Shown here: positions 22,655-28,707 of the stretch, one piece after another
Position numbering within the stretch: the first letter of the stretch is position 1
Layout of the letters: each line of letters begins with the position of its first letter
DNA from: JBIQLO01 sp044464175
GTDB taxonomy: Bacteria; Planctomycetota; Phycisphaerae; Tepidisphaerales; Tepidisphaeraceae
Length of the DNA: 28,707 nucleotides
Assembly: GCA_044464175.1 (NCBI GenBank)
Contig: JBIQLO010000026.1
Location: 1 to 28,707 of the forward strand
Direction: 5' to 3'
Translations under genes and position numbers: made by a program
Notes under the pieces: generated by a model
The model's input: only the letters and a program-made list of their open reading frames with translations
What the model was told of the DNA's origin: nothing
The model's database searches: none

Positions 22655-23803
22655 ATGTTTCTCCCTCTGCGAACAGACAGCCCCCTGCGCGCCACCCCCT
22701 GGATGAACTGGGCGGTCATTGCGCTGAACGTGCTGGCGTTCCTGCTGGTCCAGACCCATCCGCAGTGGGAGATGCACGGCTGGCTTAATCCCCGCCACCT
22801 GACGCTGTCGGCCTATTTCACCTATGCCTTTCTCCATGCCAGTTGGCCCCATCTGCTGGGCAACATGCTCTTTCTGTACATCTTCGGCAACAACGTCAAT
22901 GACAAAATGGGCCATGCCGGTTACCTGGCGTTCTACCTCGCCGGCGGCGTCATCGCCGGCGCTGGTCATGTCCTGACCGCCGTTCAGCCCGTCGTCGGCG
23001 CCAGCGGTGCGGTGGCCGCCGTGACCGGCGCTTATCTGATCCTCTTCCCGCGCTCCAACGTCATCGTCCTCTGGTTCTTCTGGATCATCGAGGCGTTCGA
23101 GATTCCCAGCCTCTGGTTCATCGCTTTCTTTTTCATTCAGGATTTGGTCATGGCCGCCGCTCCCCAGTGGTTCGGCGGCGGCGCGGCCGTCGCCCACACC
23201 GCCCACATCGCCGGAGCCCTCTTTGGCCTCCTGCTTTGTCTGCTGCTGCTGCGGCTGCGTCTCCTGCCCCGCGATCAGTTCGATGTCCTGGCCCTGGCGC
23301 AGCGCTGGCTCCGTCGCCGCCAGTTTCGCCGCCTCGTCCGCCAGGGGTTTGATCCGTTCGGCCTGCCCGCCCCCGCCCGGCAGGCAGAAGACGATTCTCC
23401 ACCGCAGGACCCCCGCGTTGTGGCCCTGCGCCAGCTGATTGCCTCCGCCCTGGAACGCGATGACCTGTCCGCCGCCGCCGCCCACTATATCCAACTGAGA
23501 AAAATTGATCCCCGCCAGGTCCTCTCCCGATCCGCGCTGCTGGACGTCGCCAATCAACTCGCCCATCAGCAGTCCCACGCCGCCGCCGCCGATGCCTATG
23601 AGCAGTTTCTCAGAGCCTATCCCAACTACGATCAGATCGAGCAGGTGCAGTTGATGCTGGGCCTGATCTATGCCCGCTATCTGGGCCGACCCGAACGGGC
23701 CCGCGAACACCTCAACCGCGCCATGGCCCGTCTCCACCGCAAACGCGACCTCGACATGGCCCAGGCCGAGCTCTCCCGTCTCGGCCATCCCGCCTCGGCA
23801 TAG
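22655..23803 (+). CDS. Rhomboid intramembrane protease with C-terminal TPR-like domain
   Basis: A 382-residue protein. Residues about 1-215 are a six-segment rhomboid serine protease: FTYAFLHASWPHLLGNMLFLYIFGNNVNDKMG has the HxxxxHxxxN pattern of the oxyanion region, VVGASGAVAAV carries the catalytic Ser (S117), and AHTAHIAGALFG carries the catalytic His (H184). The rest is soluble: an Arg-rich linker (QRWLRRRQFRRLVRQGF), a Pro-rich stretch, then TPR-like helix pairs (about 270-375: AAADAYEQFLRAYPNYDQIEQVQLMLGLIYARYLGRPERAREHL). Rhomboids cleave within membrane segments of other proteins; the cytoplasmic repeats may recruit substrates. It begins 26 bases after the kinase gene, so it probably belongs to the same transcript. 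The ribosome binding site is weak; other nearby ATGs are out of frame. Confidence 0.92.
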   Translation: MFLPLRTDSPLRATPWMNWAVIALNVLAFLLVQTHPQWEMHGWLNPRHLTLSAYFTYAFLHASWPHLLGNMLFLYIFGNNVNDKMGHAGYLAFYLAGGVIAGAGHVLTAVQPVVGASGAVAAVTGAYLILFPRSNVIVLWFFWIIEAFEIPSLWFIAFFFIQDLVMAAAPQWFGGGAAVAHTAHIAGALFGLLLCLLLLRLRLLPRDQFDVLALAQRWLRRRQFRRLVRQGFDPFGLPAPARQAEDDSPPQDPRVVALRQLIASALERDDLSAAAAHYIQLRKIDPRQVLSRSALLDVANQLAHQQSHAAAADAYEQFLRAYPNYDQIEQVQLMLGLIYARYLGRPERAREHLNRAMARLHRKRDLDMAQAELSRLGHPASA

Positions 23804-23884
23804 AACAGCCGGCGGCGCGTACTCCTCCACCCCCGCCACGTGCCCCGCCTCCCTCCAAAGTCCCCAATCCAAAATCACCCCATC

Positions 23885-24850
23885 TCACACAGAACAATGT
23901 TGCCCATTCCCCTCGGGCATGGCAGCGGCCAATGCCGCCGCATCCTCTTCCGTCTCGTTCCTCAGCTTGAACACCGTGATTTCCGGCCGGCACCAGTTGT
24001 GGATCCGCTGTCCGTAACTCAGCCCCCGGTTCACATACAGATGCCGTCCCTGCACCGAGTAGTACCCATGCGTGTAATGGCGGTAGCGATGGGGATAGAA
24101 TCGTCGTCCGATCGGCCCCGTCCCCACCTGCCGTCCATGCGTGTGCCCGCTGAGCATCCACTGCCAGGGGTAATCCAGCAATTCCCGGCAGTCGGCCGGA
24201 TTGTGGTTAAGGCAGATGATCGGCAAGTCCGGGTCCACGCCGGCAAATGCCCGCTCCGGATCGCTATGCCCCGACCATTCATCATCCAGCCCCACCAGCA
24301 CGACCGGCCGTTGCGCCTTGGGAACCCGGATCGGCAGACTCTCGTTGCGCAGCACCGTCATCCCGCGGTCCTGCAGGCATTTTTCCAGATAGTCCGCCCG
24401 CCGCTCCCCCTCGGCAGGCACGTTTTTCCCGAAAATGCTGTAGTCATGATTGCCCAGCGTGCAGATCGTGGACAGCCGCGGCTCAAGATACGACAGCATG
24501 GCCGCCGCCCGTCGGGCAAAATGGTATCCCCCCGTGATCAGGTCCCCCGTCACCACCACCAGGTCCGGGTTGAGTTCATTGATCCAGTCGATGTACTGGG
24601 ACAGATACCGCCCCCACACCACCGGGCTGTAATGCAGGTCTGAAATCTGCACGATCCGCAGCCCCTCCAACGCCGGATCAAGCCCCCGCAACGGCATGCG
24701 CCGGCGGTGAATGTCCACCCATCGCCGGTTCATCGGCAATGCGTGCGCGCCGTTCAATCCAAGACGTGACATCGAGCGCCAGATCGCCTTGCGCCATCGC
24801 TGCTGCCGACGCCATTCCGGTTGCTTCAGGTATTGGATCAGTCCTTCCAT
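23885..24850 (-). CDS. Calcineurin-like metallophosphoesterase (YkuE/YaeI-like)
   Basis: A 321-residue phosphoesterase with the full dinuclear metal site: SDLHYSP (D71, H73), VTGDLI (D103), LGNHDYS (N134, H135), LNHNP and SGHTHGRQ. The pattern and the C-terminal VNRGLSYGQRIHNWCRPEITVFKL segment match the YkuE/YaeI group, several members of which act on membrane lipids such as UDP-diacylglucosamine or related pyrophosphates. The usual N-terminal membrane helix is missing; instead the first 55 residues are very basic (QPEWRRQQRWRKAIWR), suiting peripheral binding to acidic lipids. It starts 10 bases after the TPR gene stop, so they form a two-gene operon. The substrate cannot be stated. Confidence 0.9.
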   Translation of the reverse strand: MEGLIQYLKQPEWRRQQRWRKAIWRSMSRLGLNGAHALPMNRRWVDIHRRRMPLRGLDPALEGLRIVQISDLHYSPVVWGRYLSQYIDWINELNPDLVVVTGDLITGGYHFARRAAAMLSYLEPRLSTICTLGNHDYSIFGKNVPAEGERRADYLEKCLQDRGMTVLRNESLPIRVPKAQRPVVLVGLDDEWSGHSDPERAFAGVDPDLPIICLNHNPADCRELLDYPWQWMLSGHTHGRQVGTGPIGRRFYPHRYRHYTHGYYSVQGRHLYVNRGLSYGQRIHNWCRPEITVFKLRNETEEDAAALAAAMPEGNGQHCSV

Positions 24851-24860
24851 GGCATGTCAT

Positions 24861-25172
24861 TCATTCAATGAGGTCCAGCGCCCCGCCGATCTCCTCGGCC
24901 GCATGGGCATCTCCTTTTTCCTTCGCCGCGGCAATGCCCGCGCGATACGCCGCCCGTGCCGCCTCCAGGTCGCCGGCCGCTTCGTACGCCAGCCCCTTTT
25001 GATGATAGGCGTAACAATACCCCGGATCGACCGCCAGCGTCCGATCAAAATACGCGATCGCTTCCTCCAGCTTCTCCCCCTTCTTGTATTCCATCCCCAG
25101 GGCATATAGCAAAAACGGGTCCTGAGGCGTCTTTTCCAGCATCCGCGACAGCTTTTCAATGCGCTCTTTCAT
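24861..25172 (-). CDS. Small TPR-repeat protein
   Basis: A 103-residue soluble protein made of about two and a half tetratricopeptide repeats: DPFLLYALGMEYKKGEKLEEAIAYFDRTLAVDPGYCYAYHQKGLAYEAAGDLEAARAAYRAGIAAAKEKGD. TPRs are protein-protein contact modules. It has no signal peptide or membrane segment and probably serves as an adaptor. It is the first gene of the minus-strand pair with the phosphoesterase. The ATG at 25172 is preceded only by an A-rich tract and GGG directly against the start, a poor ribosome binding site. Confidence 0.88.
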   Translation of the reverse strand: MKERIEKLSRMLEKTPQDPFLLYALGMEYKKGEKLEEAIAYFDRTLAVDPGYCYAYHQKGLAYEAAGDLEAARAAYRAGIAAAKEKGDAHAAEEIGGALDLIE

Positions 25173-25253
25173 CCCTTTTTTATAGCTTGATCCCCTGCAA
25201 GCCGGAAGCGGGGCTTTTCTAAATTCACTTTTCCATTACCATTTCCCCCCAGT

Positions 25254-25267
25254 CCGCCCACAGGCGG
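25254..25267 (+). other. Small hairpin before the TMTC-like gene
   Basis: CCGCC-CACA-GGCGG is a perfect 5-base-pair hairpin lying just upstream of the AAAGGG ribosome binding site (25269-25274) of the TMTC-like gene, in the 109-base divergent gap. It could modulate translation; short GC-rich repeats are also expected by chance here. Confidence 0.25.
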
Positions 25268-25281
25268 GAAAGGGCACTCCC

Positions 25282-27132
25282 ATGACGCATGCCAACTCGC
25301 CGCTCACCACCGCGTCAATCCAAAGCACCGATGGTCGCCGGCTCCTGTGGCTGCGCATCCTCCTGGCCGTGGTCACCCTCCTGGCCTTCGGACGCTTGTC
25401 CGTGGCCGATTTCTCCAACTGGGATGACCCCCAGACCACCTTTGAAAATCCCCAGTTGGATCCCCCCTCGGCCGAGCACATCGCCTGGTTCTGGGACCAT
25501 TCCTACATGGACATCTACGCCCCTCTCACCTTCTCCATCTGGGGCATCCTGATGCAAAACGGCCGGCTCTCCAGCCCTGATGAGATGGGCAATCTCATCA
25601 ATCCCTGGCTGTTTCACACCACCAATCTGCTGCTCCATGTCGCCGGCGTCCTGGTCGCCTTCGAACTTCTGCGCCGCCTGACCCGCCACACCGGCGCCTC
25701 GGCCATCGGTGCCCTGCTCTTTGGGCTTCATCCCGTTCAGGTGGAGTCGGTGGGGTGGGTCTCGGGCCTGAAAGATGTGCTCTATGGGTTCCTGGCCCTG
25801 GTCGCTCTCTGGCAATACATCGCCTTCGTCCAGACGATGCAGGATGGCCAGGACAACGCCGATGGCGATGAGGCGGAATCCGGCGGCAGCCCCGCCTCCC
25901 ATTATGCCCTCGCCCTCATCGCCTTCATCTTGGCGCTGTTTTCCAAACCCACCGCCATCGTCACTCCGCTCCTGGCCTTTGTGATCGATTACTGGCTCCT
26001 GCGGCGCGACGCCAAAAAGGCGATCCTCTCCCTCTGGCCCTGGTTCCTCCTGGCGATCCCCTTCGCCATCATCGCCAAACTCGCCCAGCCGGCCACCAAC
26101 GCCTCCATCTGGCCCCTCTGGAGCCGTCCCCTCATCCTGGCCGATGCCCTGGCGTTCTACCTCTACAAGCTGGTCTACCCCGCCCATCTCGCCCCCGACT
26201 ACGGCCGCAATCCCGTGGTCTTCCTGCATTCCACCTGGAAGTACTGGACCTGGATTGTCCCGCTGGCCTTGGCCGCCGGGATCTGGGCGCTGCGCAACAA
26301 AGCCCGCTGGCTCATTCCCGCCGGGCTGCTCTTTTTCATCTGCCTCCTGCCGGTGCTCGGCCTGACCCCCTTCGATTTCCAGTATTACTCCACCGTCGCC
26401 GACCATTATCTCTACCTGGCCATGCTCGGCCCGGCCCTGGCGGCGGCCTTGCTGTTGCGGCGGTGGTGGGGGGGAGCGCCGGCGATCGTGGCGGGCGTGG
26501 CCCTGGCGGCCCTGGGCGTCCGTGCTGCGGCCCAGACCGCCTACTGGCAGAACACCATCGTCCTCTTTGAACATACACTCGCCGTCAATCCCCGCAGCGG
26601 CGTCGCCCGTGAGCGGCTGGGGGCCTTCTACAACAAGCGCGGCATCGAACGCTCCAAGCGGGTCGATGCCATCAATGAAGAAATTCGCCAGTTACAACGC
26701 TCCGGACACGCCCAATTGGCCGAGCAGTTGACGTCCGAGTTGGACGAAGCCAAAAAGCTCGCCCTGAGCGACTGGAACGCGGCCGAACACCAGTACAAAA
26801 TTGCCTTGAGGGAAAATCCCAGGTGGCCTGTCCTGCGGCTGAATCTCTCGGGCGCACTGGCCAACCAGCGCAAATTCGATGAGGCGATGGAGCAACTCAA
26901 GGCCGTGATCGACATGCAGCCCTCGCTTCCCCCGGGCCTGCGCGGTGGATACGAGGTTCGCTGGTTCAATGCCGGACTGGCCGCCTACAAGCGGGGGGAT
27001 GACCTCGCCGCTGCCGAGAATTTTCATCGTGCCCTGCAGCTCAATCCCGGCGATGCCGTCTCCAAACGCGCTCTCCAGATCGTCGAGCACAAGCTCCAGC
27101 AGGCCGCCGCCACCCAAGCCTCCCACCCATAG
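25282..27132 (+). CDS. TMTC-like membrane protein with C-terminal TPRs
   Basis: A 616-residue protein with about ten membrane segments followed by about 190 residues of TPR-like repeats. The N-terminal loop after the first helix has ADFSNWDDPQTTFENP and the later LLFGLHPVQVESVGWVSGLKDVLYGFLAL block, both characteristic of the GT-C fold proteins related to eukaryotic TMTC O-mannosyltransferases and their many bacterial homologues. In those, the WDD acidic pair is thought to be catalytic and the TPRs hold the acceptor protein. The repeats here include ALSDWNAAEHQYKIALRENPRWPVLRLNLSGAL and AENFHRALQLNPGDAV. ATG 25282 follows AAAGGG by seven bases. It ends nine bases from convergent dnaE. Protein O-glycosylation is a reasonable guess but the activity of bacterial members is mostly untested. 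Confidence 0.82.
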   Translation: MTHANSPLTTASIQSTDGRRLLWLRILLAVVTLLAFGRLSVADFSNWDDPQTTFENPQLDPPSAEHIAWFWDHSYMDIYAPLTFSIWGILMQNGRLSSPDEMGNLINPWLFHTTNLLLHVAGVLVAFELLRRLTRHTGASAIGALLFGLHPVQVESVGWVSGLKDVLYGFLALVALWQYIAFVQTMQDGQDNADGDEAESGGSPASHYALALIAFILALFSKPTAIVTPLLAFVIDYWLLRRDAKKAILSLWPWFLLAIPFAIIAKLAQPATNASIWPLWSRPLILADALAFYLYKLVYPAHLAPDYGRNPVVFLHSTWKYWTWIVPLALAAGIWALRNKARWLIPAGLLFFICLLPVLGLTPFDFQYYSTVADHYLYLAMLGPALAAALLLRRWWGGAPAIVAGVALAALGVRAAAQTAYWQNTIVLFEHTLAVNPRSGVARERLGAFYNKRGIERSKRVDAINEEIRQLQRSGHAQLAEQLTSELDEAKKLALSDWNAAEHQYKIALRENPRWPVLRLNLSGALANQRKFDEAMEQLKAVIDMQPSLPPGLRGGYEVRWFNAGLAAYKRGDDLAAAENFHRALQLNPGDAVSKRALQIVEHKLQQAAATQASHP

Positions 27133-27141
27133 GAATCCGGT

Positions 27142-28707
27142 TTACTTCTCCTCCTCCATCTCCAGCATCGACTCCTGCTCCTCTTCCATCGAGGCGCCCC
27201 CGTTCTCCGAACCGGCAAAAAGCTGCTGCTGTTGCAGCCGCCTGGCCCGCCGCGTTCCCGGTCCGATCAGCTCGGCGCTGCCGCTGCCCAGCAGGTGCTC
27301 TAGGTCTCCCACCAGCCCGGTGGAGGCGGTGACCCCGGTCCCCCCGTTGAGCCGCATTGTCACCTTGCGCTGCTCTGCCAGGGCGATCTGAATGTAAACC
27401 GGCAGCTTGCCCCCGTGCTGCCCCAGTATCGGCTTGATCTGCCCAACCGCCTGCGGATCGTGCCGCAGCCGGTCCAGCCGCACCACCAGCCCCGTCGTCA
27501 GTTTCGGAATCGACTGCTCCACCGGAATCACTTCCGAGACCATGATGCTCGGCGTCTCCCGCCGCTTGTCGATTTTTCCCTTCACGAACACGATCTGCTC
27601 GGCCGCCACCGCGCCGGGAAACTTGCTGTTCACCTCCGCATACGTCTCGGCGAACAGCACCCCGTCGATCTGCCCCTCCAGGTCCTCCAGCGTGATCATC
27701 GCCATCGGCATCCCCGCGCTCCGCCCATTCTTGGTCACCGTCTTCTTCACCCGGCTGATCATGCCCCCGATCGTCACCTCCGTCCCCTCCGAACACCCCA
27801 TCGCCTCTTTCGTCGAGGCCGTGGTGTACCGGTCCAGTTCCGCCTGATGGTGCGTCAAGGGGTGGCTGGTGATGTAGAAGCCCAGCAGCTCCTTTTCGAA
27901 CTTCAGCAATTCGGTGTTCGCCAGCTCTTCCACGTTCGGCAGGGGGGGCGCCGGCCGCGGCGCGCTCCCCGACGCCGCCGCGAACATGTTGAGCTGCCCG
28001 GACCGCCGGTCGTTCTGGCTCTGCTGGCCGCTCTCCACCGCCCCCTCCAGCGCCGCCAGCAGCGCCGCCCGGTTCTCGCTGATCGTGGAAAACGCCCCGC
28101 ACTTGATCAGCGCCTCGATCGTCCCCCGCGTCACCGCCCGCAGGTCCACCCGTTCGCAGAAATCGTGCAGCGAGCCGAATGTCCCCTTGGCCTCCCGCTG
28201 GTCGATGATCGTCTGCACCGCCTTCTCCCCCACCCCGCGCACCGCCGCCAGCCCGAAGCGGATGACCCCCGCCCTGGACTTGGCCTGCTTCCGCCCCTTG
28301 CCGTTCTCCGGATAGTCCGGCGTGAAATCCTTGTCCGAGCTGTTGATGTCCGGCGGCAGCACCTTGATCCCCGCCGTCCCATCCGGCTGCGTCATCCGCC
28401 GGCATTCCTCGATGTACTCCACCACCTTGTCCGTCGATCCCATTTCGCAGCTCAGCAGCGCCGCCATGTACTCCACCGGGTGGTACGTCTTCATGTACGC
28501 CGTCTGAAACGCCACCATCGCATACCGCGTGCTGTGGCTCTTGTTGAAGCCGTATCCCCCGAACTTCAGGATGAGGTCGAAAATTTCCTGCGCCTTGGCC
28601 TTCTCCACCCCCTTGTCCATCGCTCCCTGCAGAAACTGCGGCTTGAACTTGGCGATCACGTCCACCTGCTTCTTGCTGATCGCCTTGATCAGCTTGTAGG
28701 CGTTGGC
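27142..28707 (-). CDS. dnaE: DNA polymerase III alpha subunit, C-terminal part (cut by window edge)
   Basis: The last 521 codons of the replicative polymerase DnaE; the frame is open to the final base of the window, so the PHP and palm domains lie beyond it. Visible are the end of the fingers region (FDLILKFGGYGFNKSHSTRYAMVAFQTAYMKTYHPVEYMAALLS), the IKVLPPDINSSDKDFTP segment, the tandem helix-hairpin-helix (RFGLAAVRGVGEKAVQTIIDQR), and an OB-fold (VTIGGMISRVKKTVTKNGRSAGMPMAMITLEDLEGQIDGVLF). It is bacterial DnaE1-like, not PolC. The C-terminus ends in an unusual acidic tail (SMEEEQESMLEMEEEK) after a Gln-rich stretch, and lacks an obvious conserved clamp-binding motif at the very end; an internal one cannot be excluded. 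It converges with the TMTC-like gene. Confidence 0.96.
   Translation of the reverse strand, partial: ANAYKLIKAISKKQVDVIAKFKPQFLQGAMDKGVEKAKAQEIFDLILKFGGYGFNKSHSTRYAMVAFQTAYMKTYHPVEYMAALLSCEMGSTDKVVEYIEECRRMTQPDGTAGIKVLPPDINSSDKDFTPDYPENGKGRKQAKSRAGVIRFGLAAVRGVGEKAVQTIIDQREAKGTFGSLHDFCERVDLRAVTRGTIEALIKCGAFSTISENRAALLAALEGAVESGQQSQNDRRSGQLNMFAAASGSAPRPAPPLPNVEELANTELLKFEKELLGFYITSHPLTHHQAELDRYTTASTKEAMGCSEGTEVTIGGMISRVKKTVTKNGRSAGMPMAMITLEDLEGQIDGVLFAETYAEVNSKFPGAVAAEQIVFVKGKIDKRRETPSIMVSEVIPVEQSIPKLTTGLVVRLDRLRHDPQAVGQIKPILGQHGGKLPVYIQIALAEQRKVTMRLNGGTGVTASTGLVGDLEHLLGSGSAELIGPGTRRARRLQQQQLFAGSENGGASMEEEQESMLEMEEEK

Overview
The window is a GC-rich bacterial chromosome segment with no rRNA, tRNA, CRISPR array or insertion sequence that I can recognise. 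Several traits suggest a PVC-group bacterium, most likely a planctomycete of the Phycisphaerae type or a relative in Lentisphaerae/Kiritimatiellae. These are a pseudopilin with the FTLVELLVVIGIISVLIAML N-terminus and an FxDGH tail inside a sugar-enzyme operon, a hybrid GntR/LacI regulator, GH42-like and TIM-barrel enzymes with a GH42M-like domain, a ceramidase-like protein, and a UvrC without its C-terminal HhH domain. The placement is inferred from gene content only.

Region 1 (1-4745) is housekeeping: the 3' part of uvrC, a GT-C (ArnT/GT39-like) membrane glycosyltransferase, and convergent recJ.

Region 2 (4746-19035) is the main accessory locus. A regulated promoter carries two adjacent AraR-like inverted repeats and is followed, all on the + strand, by a GntR/LacI hybrid regulator, a pseudopilin-like protein, a 1390-residue secreted LamG + GH42-like enzyme, an alpha/alpha-toroid-like protein of unknown activity, a second TIM-barrel enzyme with a GH42M-like domain, a GH20 hexosaminidase-like enzyme, and a short ceramidase-like metal hydrolase. 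Gaps are small (one ATGA overlap, one 5-base gap, the rest 53-108 bases), so this reads as one inducible glycan or glycoconjugate degradation operon. Only the GH42-like enzyme has a clear signal peptide and no transporter is present. The target is not determined; HexNAc plus galactose-type linkages with a possible amide-cleaving step is the best inference.

Region 3 (19036-23803) is mainly regulatory. It holds an AlgH/UPF0301 protein preceded by a strong hairpin, a small minus-strand ORF with a very good ribosome binding site, a GAF-AAA+-Fis sigma-54 activator, a STAS anti-sigma antagonist, an RsbW-like kinase and a rhomboid protease fused to TPR repeats. The side-by-side sigma-54 activator and partner-switching pair is unusual.

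Region 4 (23885-28707) holds a minus-strand TPR protein plus metallophosphoesterase pair, a TMTC-like membrane protein with C-terminal TPRs, and the 3' part of dnaE running off the end. The two GT-C proteins hint at envelope or protein glycosylation, but nothing in the window links them directly.
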